Shown: one piece after another, positions 40,083 to 50,450 of the stretch
How positions within the stretch are numbered: the first letter of the stretch is position 1
How the letters are laid out: each line of letters starts with the position of its first letter
Assembly: GCA_902702965.1 (NCBI GenBank)
Contig: CACRXP010000006.1
Span: forward strand, 2,071,423 to 2,135,422
Length of the DNA: 64,000 nt
Direction of reading: 5' to 3'
Source: Spirometra erinaceieuropaei
Lineage: Eukaryota > Platyhelminthes > Cestoda > Diphyllobothriidea > Diphyllobothriidae
The notes under the pieces: model-generated
Database searches by the model: none
Seen by the model: only the letters and a program-made list of their open reading frames with translations
What the model was told of the DNA's origin: nothing
Program-made: the position numbers and the translations under genes

Positions 40083-40370
40083 AGAGAGAGAGCCCGTAAG
40101 GCACAACGGAACGAGTGAGTTCCGTATGAACGATCGATGAGCGCCCCCTACCATTATACCTACATATATATATATATGCAGAATGGCATTACCGACAAAG
40201 ACAAGGGAGACTGAAATGGCTATTTCTGGCTTATTAGCCGTCGTCAGCCAGCCATACCCAAGCCCGAAGTGTGCAACACCCGAGCCTCGAACTCGCGACC
40301 TGTTGGTTTAGAAGTCCACGCCTCTACCCACCGGGCTACGAGCCCGTTGCCTTGTTGCCCCCATTTATAT
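40083..40370 (-). mobile_element. tRNA-derived SINE with inverted module
   Basis: The minus strand from 40370 has the tRNA-like head (TAGCCCGGTGGGTAGAGGCG, then GGTCGCGAGTTCGAGGCTCG), the body (GGCTAATAAGCCAGAAATAG and CTCCCTTGTCTTTGTCGGTA) and a (TA)n tail to about 40155. The 70-bp module at 40083-40145 is in the opposite (+) orientation, so this is a rearranged composite. Confidence 0.75.
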
Positions 40371-42013
40371 ATATTTAAGCAGGAAAAAGTACAAAAGTTG
40401 GCAGTCCAGTTGCCTCCCCTGCTGCTCAGCCTTCCCCGAAAGATTGGGACCATACTTCAGTCGGATAAAATCCATCTTGTTTGAAAGAGGGCACGACGAG
40501 TATGCAGGAGACGAAGTTTTGGAGTGCTCGTCGCCTTCCGGTGGTATTGCGATTCCGCCCTCCCCCCTGCCACCTCGTGAAACTCGACTGCCCGCCCATC
40601 CAAGCGATTAGTCCTTCCTTGGTGCATATCTCATGAGTAAGCTCGATCCGATGATAGAGCCCGAGCCCGACCTTGACTATGAAGACTTGATAGCAAGCTT
40701 AAGGACTCCACCATGACGATAGTGTCTACTGTGCGCTCCCAATTTTTTTTACTCCAAGAAAATCTATGTGGGCGATTCCTATTGCTGGGGCTACTCGAAA
40801 AACCATCAAGTCGACATTATGTGAATGAGTTTCCGATAGTAGGTAGGTCTCGCCAAATTCTGTCCCTTGGCCCAAAACTGGCATCCCGAATGGATAATCT
40901 TTGACACTGTCAACTTTTACTGCTTTTGAGGTATTACAATAAATTGGGTGCGCATAGCATTTCTTTCCTCCTTTTCATCGAGACGCTCGGCCGTGTTGCC
41001 ATAGGGACACGGGACAATAAACTTTTCTTTCCCAGGCGAACGAGTTAGTCCTCAGAGTACTTCTATAACGACGAATTTATTGCAAAAATCACGTGTACTT
41101 AAAATGCCTGAGTAGGTTGTTTTTGTTAAAACTAATCCAAACCAGCTTCGATGGACGCAAAAAATTCGCTTTGGAATAATTTCTGGGGGCTAAACTACAG
41201 CACGATTTATAAACTGAAAACTTATACTAGAGTTTGCAAGTCACCACAAGGATTATACGTTCCCTCCCTCTTATTTAAGACGCGCGTTATGTAAAAAGAA
41301 TCCCAGGCATTAGAAAGAGGCTAACTAACGATCCAAAAAATCCTGAGCTGTCTGCACCGCCTAGGGGACTGTGGCAATGCGATTCTAACTCAGTCGTAGA
41401 GGGTGTGCTCACAAGTAAGTATTTGACACGTTATTTAACACAGCTGTGGACATTCGGCACACGAGACGCTATTCACTATAATTTCCACAGAAAAGTCTTC
41501 AAACTAGACGTAAACCTCTCCTGAAAAGGGGCAAAATGAGTAGTGAATGTTCGTGCGACCGACAAGAGTTTTTCTGTGACCCAGAGGCCAGAACAGCCAG
41601 CGCGAAGTTGCGTGATCAGGGGTTCTATTCCGTGCCGGAAAATGCTGTTTCTGACTGAGTGACTTTTATGCGTCCGCAGTCTGTACTGGCAGAAATTATT
41701 TTGTGTTCTAGGCTTCTTGTTCATTTTCATCAATTAGGAGCTCATGCAGGATCGCAGACACGGAAGCAAAGAGCTCGCCTCCCGGTTTACAGTTTTTGAA
41801 CTAAATCACCACCCGTCCTTCCGCCAATTGTGCGTTGTCAAGGCAACTGTGTCTTCGATTTGAGCCCATTCGGCTGTTTTCATGGGTTGGACACGGGTGT
41901 ACGAACACCCTCAGCACTAGAGGCGAGCTCTTTTTAAATTTTACGGGCGTTCCTGTCCTCGTATCCCAACCTCAACCCTGATCCTAACCCCAACAGTAAC
42001 CCTCCTAAATCCT
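40371..42013. other. Intergenic sequence, no gene recognised
   Basis: No conserved coding region. A short CCCTAA-like tract (CCTGATCCTAACCCCAACAG) lies at about 41965-42003, directly before the hairpin. Confidence 0.4.
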
Positions 42014-42351
42014 GTTGCTTTTTAATTTCCTCAGAAATAAACTGCTAACTTGGAGCAAATCAGTTCGAACTAAGGTCTGCAGGCGTTGACCGAAATTTAT
42101 TGTATGAATACGTGGGCCGATGTCCATCAGCCACAGTGGGATAGCCGTGTAATACCTATTAACTGCCGACAGGCAGTTAGTAGTATATATTGGGTTGCAG
42201 GATACCATTCTAACAGCACGGTTATTCGCTCTGACTGATGGACATCGGCTCAAGTATTCACGCATTAAATTTCGGTCTACGCCTATAGATCTTAGTTCGA
42301 ACTGATCTACTCCAATTTGACAGTTAATTTCTGAAGAAATTAAAAGGCAAC
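42014..42351. repeat. Second large hairpin: inverted repeat, arms about 135 bp
   Basis: 42014-42151 and 42220-42351 are diverged reverse complements. Paired blocks include GTTGCttTTTAATTTCcTCAGAAAT with its mate near 42325, CAGTTCGAACTAAG with CTTAGTTCGAACTG (near 42293), and CCGATGTCCATCAG with CTGATGGACATCGG (near 42235). A smaller hairpin (AACTGCCGACAGGCAGTT) sits in the centre. An unbroken 213-codon minus-strand frame (42646-42005) crosses both arms. Degenerate CCCTAA tracts abut both sides. It is probably a foldback element. Confidence 0.8.
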
Positions 42352-43200
42352 AATTTGTAAACTGGGGTGGCCACAAGCAAGTACATGGGGAATGCTTGGG
42401 GGACCCATTGATGAACCGAGCCCCCCGCAGCCACACCATACAGCGGCAGCATGTCAGCGAAACACGCGTGTCTGGGTTTTTCGCTAGTACCTGTGCTCCT
42501 AACATGGTATCCTGCAACCCATTACCTCCTAAATCTAACCATAACGCTGATTCGAGCATTCTCAAACCTAAAACTAAAGTATAGCCTGACTCTAACCCTC
42601 CCTGGGAAAGGCCACCTGCGACGCAGAGGTCCACGCCCTCGTACACAACTCTGTCATGGCAGTGGCCGTATACTCGGGTGCGTTTACGAAGATTACGCTC
42701 CAGCTTCCAGATGGTGCTTAGGGCACGGAAGACGGGAAATTTACCCTAAAATAACTTCACTTTTTTATAAACCACCCAGAGGTGTTCTTTTGTCGCCATT
42801 CACAGATGCCGGTGAGCGGTGGCGACTGCAAGACCGGAGTTGCAAAGCGTGGGGCTAGAAGGATCTGGACTTTATGACCTGAGGGCAGTCAGATAGGGGC
42901 GTATTTATCGATCGGCCCCGCCCTTTTTGACAAGCAGAACAGCCTGGGTGAAAGTAGCCTGTGCTCAGTCCAGTCTGCACAGGCTGAACAAGGCGAGAAT
43001 TTCGCCAATACGGGCCTATTTTTTAGCTTAGCAGGCGCGCCATGACCCCTGAGGCAGGTTACGCCAGCTGCACTGCGGTGAGCGGTCATCAGCGTCATCG
43101 TAAGCAGTTTACGCGCATGCTGCTATAAACAAGGGCATAGGTGAGCATCAGCAGAGTACTCAACAATCAGGTGCTGTCGTCCTCCTTCTGCGATCTCCAA
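42352..43200. other. Intergenic sequence before gene 2
   Basis: A degenerate CCTAA tract lies at about 42530-42600 (ACCTCCTAAATCTAACCATA). ATGGTATCCTGCAACCC at about 42503 is the inverse of a block in the centre of the 42-kb hairpin (about 42193). No gene recognised. Confidence 0.4.
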
Positions 43201-43215
43201 CCATCGCCGCCGCCT

Positions 43216-43248
43216 CCAATCATTCTCCTCTGAGCTTCCCCATATAAG
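43216..43248 (+). promoter_or_regulatory. CCAAT and TATA-like elements before gene 2
   Basis: CCAAT at 43216-43220 and TATAAG at 43243-43248 lie 78 and 51 bp before the chosen ATG at 43294. They are placed as a core promoter with a very short 5' UTR would be. The assignment rests on motif and distance only. Confidence 0.35.
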
Positions 43249-43293
43249 TCTAAGGACTTGGAGTGGAGGACTAAGTTTCCTCTCGACGACAAC

Positions 43294-43539
43294 ATGGCTG
43301 CTCTCGGCGTCTGGTGCTGCATCCTTGCACTCACCTCAGTCTCCGCTTTGAGTCTGAACGAGGGACTACAGGACCCAAAGAAGTACATCTTCTACGATCA
43401 GCAACCCTTCAGCGTGGGTCTACAGGCCGGGGTTACGTGTATCTGTGTCTACGGCATCCTGCTGACATTTGTGACAATGCTGGCTCTGATGGCTCGACAC
43501 CTACTTCGGGTGGGCATTGTCGTCAAGAGGATTGAGTGA
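43294..43539 (+). CDS. FXYD-like small membrane protein, paralogue 2
   Basis: 81 aa from the ATG at 43294. The frame opens at 43258, but the extra 12 residues are charged and would spoil the signal peptide. Signal peptide 1-18 (cleavage after V-S-A). Ectodomain 19-42 carries D-P-K-K-Y-I-F-Y-D (27-35) and P-F-S-V-G (38-42). The transmembrane helix is about 45-67, containing A-G (45-46) and G-I-L (54-56), and the tail is R-H-L-L-R ... K-R. In FXYD proteins F-x-Y-D is likewise followed seven residues after D by a conserved G, then A-G and G-I-L in the membrane helix, which is the basis for the comparison. A donor GTGAGC (43536-43541) overlaps the stop, so splicing there would remove the TGA and extend the protein. 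MITE copy 3 starts about 90 bp downstream. Confidence 0.8.
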   Translation: MAALGVWCCILALTSVSALSLNEGLQDPKKYIFYDQQPFSVGLQAGVTCICVYGILLTFVTMLALMARHLLRVGIVVKRIE

Positions 43540-43627
43540 GCAGCGTCGGCTAGTGCGCACACCCTCGCTACGGTTAGAGGTGCGGCTTTTTTAAACGATT
43601 GTAAATTAAGAAAACTGTTAGATAAGG

Positions 43628-44586
43628 GACTCCTTGAGTGATTTATCAGGACCGAGACTCCAAAATTTGTTTTCGATTCGCAAAGAGTACGTAAGTAGAA
43701 CTGTAATATTAAGTATCACGCAGTGAAATCTCAAAAAAGTTTAAACCATATCAGGATTTCAGCTTTTTAAGGGACTATCTTCCGACGGTCGGCAAGAACC
43801 GCACTCTAGAAGAATGACTACTTAAGTAGCACGATTTTTCCCATTGGTTTTCGACTCCCTTACAAATTAAAATATCTTATATAGAAAACGTTCACAAAAA
43901 TATTCCTTACTGCATCTATTCGGTAGAAAATTACGTTCTCCACCTGACAAATGTGAAACTTTCGGTTCCTAAAAACTTTATAAATTCCCGAATAATTTTT
44001 TGCTCCACTCCCCGTTATACCTGCATTCAGGGTTTCCAAACTGCATGTTGTATACGTGCCGTTTAAAGAACACCACACATTTCTCTACGCCTATGCGGCT
44101 CATAAAATTAAGAAATGCGTGAGTTTCAGGTTGTATAATTCTTAAGTAGCACTTGTAAACATGCTGGTGCGATGCTATAGGAATGGACATTTCACGGCTT
44201 TAAAAAATCTTGCAATTAGAAACTTTTTAAAAACCAAAATACTCTCTTTTCGAATAGAAAATTTATATAAGATATAATTTGCTGCCAAATGAGCCAAGAG
44301 AGAATATTTCTGTGCCTGTTATCTAAGTAATATTTTTGAATTTATAAGGACGTTGAAAGTCAAGGGAAAATGCATACTACTTAAGTAGCCATTTCTCGTG
44401 GAGTGTTTATTTTTCAGACGGCAGAATAGAAGCTCATTAAAAAACCGGCATCCTGACGTGGTTGAAATACTCTAGGACTATGCTGCAAGATTATTAGTAT
44501 TACAACCATGCTAGAGTAACCTTTTCGAATTGAAAATATGTTTCAGAATATCGGCCAACATCTGGTGAGATAGCACATCTACTGTA
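43628..44586. mobile_element. Long-TIR TA-target MITE, copy 3 (diverged)
   Basis: The right end GCACATCTACTGTA is canonical. The left end is worn (GAGTGATTTATCAGG for the consensus terminus), so its start is approximate. Internal landmarks of the family are present in order: the subterminal TTACGTAAG/ACTTAAG block, GACTACTTAAGTAGCAC (43807), a palindromic partner CTACTTAAGTAGCC (about 44379), and the right-arm CATCCTGACG. It encodes no transposase. Confidence 0.75.
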
Positions 44587-44951
44587 TGTGTATATAAATT
44601 CCTCGGTGGAGGCGCTATTGGCTTTAGGAATAAATTGGCTGTGATTGATGTCACCCCCGGTTTATCCAGAGTCCAAGCATGTGGTTTCCATCCTTTCTCA
44701 CTCCACGTGCCCACTTTTGTATTTAAGTAATATGAGGTGGATACTTCAGAGTTTTGCGGAACCGAAACTGCCTGACTCAGCCAATGCAGTCCTGAGTGAA
44801 AGTAAATAGACCCAGTTTCTGAATGTTTCCCATCCATCAGCACGAGAGTGGGAAGCCCCTGGAAAATTGGTGGCGAGGTTGGGATCAGGGTTGTGGCTTG
44901 GGTTATAGTTAGGCTAACCGATACCCCTCTGGAATTGAGGGCAAGGTCACC
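44587..44951. other. Single-copy-looking segment between two MITEs
   Basis: 365 bp that contains no MITE sequence but carries most of a 149-codon minus-strand frame (44960-44511) running into both neighbours. The part confined to this segment includes T-L-V-L-M-D-G-K-H-S-E-T-G. I do not recognise it and would not call it a gene. Confidence 0.3.
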
Positions 44952-46842
44952 TACAGTCAATGACTGCTCTCATGAAATATTAACCAATATTCTGAAATTG
45001 GTTTGCTATTAGGAAGGTTTACTTAAGCAGGGATGTAATTTTTGACTATCTTACGACGTCAGGAAGTCGGCTTTTGGATGCACTCATTTTTGATTGCCTG
45101 AAAAAACCGCACTCGGTAACACACGACTAGTTAAGCAAAGTACATTTTCTCCATCGATTTTCGACGCCCTTTTAAAGCCAGATGTGTTTTATAGACAATC
45201 TCCATAAATATCATTTTTGTACCCATTTGACAACTAAAAGAAAAGACATCTTTTGGTTTTAAAAAACTTTTTCCACTCCGGAATAATTTTGAGCCCAATC
45301 TGCCGTTCCATTTTTGTTTGAAGTTTTAGGTCTACAGTCTGTATACTTTTCGTGCAAGGAAAACTGTGCATTTTTTATTTCATTAAAAAATGCCATATGG
45401 GCCTCACAAAATATTGCAACGGATGTGGGCTACGTCGCATACTTAACGGAGAGTATTAATAACCAGACAGGTATTAGAATGGGCATTGCACGGTCCTGAA
45501 CATCTTATAAACAGAAGTTCGTTAAGACCGACAGATACTCTTTCTTTGAGTATTAAGTTTGAAGAAGACGTGATTGACTATTGAATTTGCACACGAATAA
45601 TATTTTTGTGCGTTTTTTGCGGAATATTTTGAATTAAAAGGGACATCGAAGCCTATGGGGAAAACGCACACTCCACTTATATAGTCACCTTTTTTTTTAC
45701 CGAAAACAGTTTTTGCGGGTGACTGAAAAGAAGCCAACACATTGGCGTGTTTGGAGTATTGCGAGATTAAGTCGCGAGATACAGTGAGTAACCGATCTTA
45801 TGAAATGTTGACTGAAATTCTGAAATGCGTTTTTAATAGGGACGGATTACTCAGGTGCGGTTTTAATACTGACTAACATGCGGCATAATCCTATAATATT
45901 TCGGACCCGGCAGGATGTCAGTTTTTGAATACACTGTTTTTCAATCTCCTGTAGAGACCGTACTCGGTAAAAAATGGATACTTAAGTAGTGTACATTTTT
46001 CCCACTGATTTTCGATGGTCTTGCAAATTAAAATATATTTTGTAAAAAACATGATCAAAAATATTCTTTATTTTACTCATTTGATGGAAAATCACGTCAT
46101 CTTTATATTTTATATTCAAAGAAGGATTATAATTAGGTTTTAAAAAAGTTTCTTATGATGAGATTTTTAAGATCACGCGATGTCCACTCATATAGCCTCG
46201 TACCTGTCCGTTTTCCACTGCTTCTAATGAAATGTACAACATGGCCCGCATCCATTGCAAAATTTTATGGACTCTGTATGATACCTCTTTAATGGCATTG
46301 AAAAATATGTGATTTTCTTTAAGCGGAACGCATGCGCCATGCAGACTGAAATTCCTAAGCGCTAGTGCAACGACTGATCAGGCCCCAAATTATTCGGCAA
46401 TTACGAAACTTTTTGAAAGACTAATTACACTCCTTCTTGGAGTAGTAAATTTAAAGATGACGTGATTCTCCATTAAACGATTGGAAGGAAGCATATTTTT
46501 GTTCGTGGTTTCTATAAAATATATTTGAATCTGCAAAACCATCGAAAATCAGTGGGGAGAAATGCAGGCTGCTTAAGTAGTCATTTTTTTTTACCAAATA
46601 GAGTCTCTACAGGAGATTGAAAAGCGGTGTATTCAAAACTGACATCCTGCCAAGTCATAAATATTATAGGATTATGCCGCGAGATAATCAGTATTACAAC
46701 CGCGCCTAAGTAATCCTTCCTAATCGAAAACGCACTTCAGAATTTCAGCCAACATTTCATGAGATCGATGGGTTAATATTACAGTTCCGCTTAAGTAATC
46801 CCTCCTAATCGAAGACGCACTTCAGAATATTAGCTAATATTT
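44952..46842. mobile_element. MITE copy 4, split by nested copy 5
   Basis: The left part 44952-45779 starts TACAGTCAATGACTGCTCTC and runs to ...AGTCGCGAGA. The right remainder 46776-46842 (ATTACAGTTCCGCTTAAGTA ...) supplies the missing subterminal block that in other copies follows the GAGATAATCAGTATTACA context. The two halves are separated exactly by copy 5. The outer right terminus is lost after about 46842. Confidence 0.75.
45780..46775. mobile_element. MITE copy 5, nested inside copy 4
   Basis: Begins TACAGTGAGTAACCGATCTT and ends in the complementary GCCAACATTTCATGAGATCG ..TTA. TA dinucleotides at 45780 and 46774 fit a TA target inside copy 4. The internal palindrome block is present (GCTTAAGTAGTC near 46572). 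Its right terminus is slightly worn. Similarity to copy 2 is high throughout. Confidence 0.8.
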
Positions 46843-47390
46843 CCAATTTCTCTGTCTTACTGGGAATATCTGTCTTACCCCACTTAAACGTTACTGCCGA
46901 GGAATATGTTCGGATCTTATTTAGCTAGAAGAAGCAGTAAGGCTAGCAAATGCTTGGGAGGACTTTCCCTATTTAACGTCTCCTTTCTTTTAGTAAAGTC
47001 ACGACAAGGTTATTAACTTCAGGTTTTGTAGGATTTCCGCGCGAAGAGTTTCTGAAAAGCCGCGACCATCCATCTGCATAGGCAGGTTCGCTAGCTTTGG
47101 GGACTTCTACCTACTGTAAACAGTTACTGTGGACATCGACGTTCATTAAGCGTGAATGCAATCTTTTAGTTGTCTATTTAAATAAAAAAGACTACTTAAG
47201 CGCGGTCTTTATACTGATCTTTATGGCACGACCGTAAACTCATCAGTAAAAGGGAGGCATCCGAATCCGTGTCGATCGAGCATTTGGCCCCATATAGTCT
47301 CCACTTCTGTGTAACACCTACTCGTATCATTTAGGCAGGCCTAATTTAACACCTTCCTTTCCCTAATTTCCCCTACACTTACCTCAGGTG
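46843..47390. other. Intergenic sequence, no gene recognised
   Basis: Around 47185-47240, GACTACTTAAGCGCGGTCTT and ATACTGATCTTTATGGCACG resemble a MITE subterminal arm, probably a very old fragment. Nothing else is recognised. Confidence 0.35.
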
Positions 47391-47490
47391 TTACCATTAG
47401 GGTAGGCGTTCGGTTTAGGCTTAGAGTTAGGGTTAGGTTTAAGGGCAAGGTGTTGGGGCCAGGGTCAGGGGCTATGGGTTAGGGGTTAGG
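47390..47490. repeat. Degenerate interstitial telomere-like tract (TTAGGG)n
   Basis: Repeats such as TTAGAGTTAGGGTTAGGTTT and GGGTTAGGGGTTAGG, opposite in strand sense to the 39-kb CCCTAA tract. Only a few perfect units remain. Confidence 0.8.
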
Positions 47491-47914
47491 CTGTTGACTT
47501 TGTAAAATTCAATCATGTCTTCCGTAGCGACTCTCAAAAGAGTCGGATTTAAATATATACCTTTACTATACCTATGGCACTTTTTTCTACAATATGAGCG
47601 ATCATCATGGGCCGGGGTCGGTTTGCCTCGAATATCTAACTTATGCCGTCGATTCAACCTTTTTCGTCCGTTTACAGCTTTTAATTTCCAGTATTTGAAA
47701 TTGCGTACTCTCGTTTTTACGCTTCATTGGCGCATTTAAAAAGACTAGTGGCTTAACCATACGTTTTTTGCTTTTGTTCTCACAATTAGTTATCTATTGT
47801 CTCCGTTTACCTCATCATTAAGACTCACATTACTACCATCCAATTATTACAGGAGTTCTTGCCTCCCGTTTTCTCATTTGGGTCACATATCCGATTGTCA
47901 TCTCCAACTCAATG

Positions 47915-48980
47915 TGCTTATTCATGCACAGTCCATCAGAGTTCTTGCCACCGGGGATTCGCAGCTTTTAATTGCTGGGCAGACGCTAGTGATGCAAATT
48001 CTGATCCAGTGTTCACTGCGTGAATGGTTGCCTGGGACTGGTGATTTCACCTCTTCACCGCCAGCCGGTGTTCGTACCCTCGATTTAGCCACAGTGGACT
48101 GCATTACAAGTGACATAAGGAACTCTGTAGACAACTCATTTACTATCATAATAGCTAACTACGCCCACAGGTCGTACACTTTCGGTGCGTAAAGCATTTG
48201 TAGGTTTGCGTACCGCCTTGTACCGGTGCTTTTTCGGCTGCCTTTTGACGAGCTCAGATGCATTTTTGCGTAGGTGGAAGTTCGTCGCTTGGTTGGTTTT
48301 GTCCTCTGGGTGGTCCTGGGGCTGGAAAAATGTCTTCCTCAAAATCCTCAATGCCTCATGCACTGGCGGACAAACTCAAGAAGTACCCATTTAGGAAAAA
48401 TAGTTCGAAAAGGTAACTCACTCCTCCTTGATAACTTTCTTCGTTCGTGCAGTGTGTCATGACCTGATTTAACAGACTACTGACAGAACCCCGCTTATGA
48501 GAGACAGGTTGGTTATTCTCATAATGTAGCCTGACCTTTAGAATAACTTCTTTTCGATGGACTAATGAAGTGCTCAATCAGTCTTCAGATTTACAAGGAC
48601 ATCCAGGAATAGCAGTTGTCCATACACTTCCATTTCGATAGGAACCTGTATTCCTGGAAGTATAGAATTTAGATTCGTGCGAAGCAGGTCTAATTCATTG
48701 TTCTTGACAATGGCTAATTTTACGTCTACAAAACGCAACCATAGTTTTTGGTGAACTGTGGACTCTCACCGAAACAACGGACATACGTCAACCCATAGGG
48801 GTGTCATTTTTTGTGGAAAAGGTAGTCTCTAAATAAGGATTTAAGTTTTTAATTAAGACATCCCCAGGTGTCAATCTGGGACTTTCACGATATGCAACAA
48901 AATCGAAGTACACAGTACATTGTCCAGGAACTGTTTTGAGTCTCCTCTGGAAGCTTCAAAGTTTTTGCAAGCGGAGAGGG
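47915..48980 (-). mobile_element. Penelope-like element, degraded: RT and GIY-YIG
   Basis: Reading the minus strand from about 48740: the RT box region L-R-F-V-D-V-K-L-A-I-V (catalytic Y-V-D-D corrupted), then N-S-I-L-P-G-I-Q and G-Q-L-L-F-L-D-V-L-V. 48577-48360 gives H-K-R-G-S-V-S-S-L and M-T-H-C-T-N-E-E-S-Y, ending L-F-E-L-F-F-L-N-G-Y, the Penelope RT thumb. 48170-47915 is a broken GIY-YIG domain (E-H-R-L-A-V-K-R, S-Q-A-T-I-H-A-V-N-T-G). Stops in every part show inactivity. The 5' limit is uncertain. Confidence 0.75.
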
Positions 48981-49990
48981 TTGATTAGACTATCACTTAA
49001 GAAACTTGTATTTCGCCGCACTGGCAAGCCAGTTTTGAGGCCTTTAGGAAGTTCGCTTACTGATACAATCGCTGGCACGAAATTTGCAGACCAGTTTTCT
49101 GCCTGAAAGGGAGCTCATTGTTTTTAGGATGCCTTAGAGGTTCGACAATTAGAGGTTTGTGGGTTGTGCTGTCTTTTTCTACCCTGTCCTGTCCAAAATG
49201 AACATTAAACCCACCAGATCAGCATGAAGAATAATGGTGTATTAGTTATTTTTTTGAGCGTGCACTAGTGTGTCTTGATTTCATAACAAGATCATGCTAA
49301 GGTAAATTGCTCCGGAGCTTGCAAAATACCTCTGTGGACTGTAAACCGGTGGGGTAGTGAAACCTTTGTCAGAAATGACCGTCAGTTTGTTGTGGCTCCG
49401 TTTCAGATCTGAGACACGGAAGACTGCCACTCGTGAATCGTGGCAAAATTGAGTGTTTTGTGTCGTTTTGCACTCCGAATCCGGCGGTGCGCATCAGCTA
49501 CGGCCGTTCCACAAGCCTGCCGGTCACAACGGATAGCGATCTGATAGCCTCCAGTCAGACCTGATTCGAATAGATTTCGGTGAATTCATTGTTGTTTCGG
49601 CATCGGTGTAAGCAGAGCAACCGTTCTTGTGTCAGACTTACGCGAACTGTACATTTGACCCAGCTCCGGATGTGTGTGTTTGTGTGGCTCTCCCACATAG
49701 GTAAGATTAGATACCCCCTCGCTGATATGGACGGAATTTGGGGCCAGATCGCCTGTGGTTAGTCTAAACGGGTTGAATCCAGACCCGCCTTCGATTGTCT
49801 TGCCTTGATCTTACCACCGGAATGAGCTGGATCTCATTAAAAACAGCTTCAAGCGCAGCTCATGGTTGCGCACACCTCGAGGGGGCAGTGGCGGGCCTTT
49901 TCGCTTACAACCGTCGAACCATCGTGTGTGTTTGTGCATACACACTCCTCCGCAGACCCACTTGCACCTATCAACTTCCGCGAGCGCGCG
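48981..49990. other. Intergenic sequence upstream of gene 3
   Basis: No gene recognised. The 300 bases nearest gene 3 become GC-rich and contain several CCAAT-like and ATTGG sites. Confidence 0.4.
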
Positions 49991-49994
49991 TCCG

Positions 49995-50034
49995 ACCAAT
50001 GATGAGCCGGCATCCGCAGTGTTGATTGGCTTTC
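49995..50034 (+). promoter_or_regulatory. Paired CCAAT/ATTGG promoter module of gene 3
   Basis: CCAAT (49996-50000) and inverse ATTGG (50025-50029) surround GAGCCGGCATCCGCAG, followed by CTTTCT. The layout and core match 33794-33841 before paralogue 1. It lies about 90-130 bp upstream of the ATG at 50123, a normal place for a CCAAT box pair. Confidence 0.6.
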
Positions 50035-50122
50035 TGTCCGGTAGCGGTGTGCAGCACAGTACAGCGAAGTTAGGGAGCTGCCTCAGTCAGTCAGTCAGTT
50101 GCCTCCGCGTAGCCCCGTCGCC

Positions 50123-50380
50123 ATGTTCAACCCAGCGCTCTGCCTCCTCGGTCTGGTCCTCTTCGTCACTGCGGCCTCCGCCACCAACATGAAGATGGCT
50201 CTGTCTGACCCGTCCAAGTACCTCTTCTATGACACCACCCCCTACCGTCTGGGCATGCATGCGGGTCTGGCTCTGCTCATAACCTACGGCATCCTTAGCA
50301 CCTTCACTGTCACTGTGATGTTTATCACAAAGTCGCTGGAAAAGAAGAAGTTGAGACGGCGGGGACCTGCAGCTCGCTAG
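50123..50380 (+). CDS. FXYD-like small membrane protein, paralogue 3
   Basis: 85 aa from the ATG at 50123, in good context (GTCGCCATGT). The in-frame ATG at 50099 would add only M-P-P-R-S-P-V-A. Signal peptide 1-20 (A-A-S-A|T). The ectodomain has A-L-S-D-P-S-K-Y-L-F-Y-D (26-37) then P-Y-R-L-G (40-44). The transmembrane helix is about 47-69, with A-G at 47-48 and Y-G-I-L at 55-58. The cytosolic tail is K-S-L-E-K-K-K-L-R-R-R, strongly basic with one serine near the membrane. Predicted type I plasma-membrane protein of unknown function; an FXYD-type role as a P-type ATPase partner is inference from motif order. A donor-like GTGAGT starts 8 bp after the TAG stop. MITE copy 6 starts 70 bp downstream. 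Confidence 0.85.
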   Translation: MFNPALCLLGLVLFVTAASATNMKMALSDPSKYLFYDTTPYRLGMHAGLALLITYGILSTFTVTVMFITKSLEKKKLRRRGPAAR

Positions 50381-50450
50381 ACAAGCTTGTGAGTTCTATT
50401 TTAATCGCCTCTAGCTCCTCTGCTTGCCCCCCCCGGGCCCTTGAGAGTCA

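Noticed and set aside
44511..44960. 149-codon minus-strand frame between MITEs 3 and 4
   Set aside because: Both ends of the frame lie within MITE termini, and the middle matches no family. Most likely chance.
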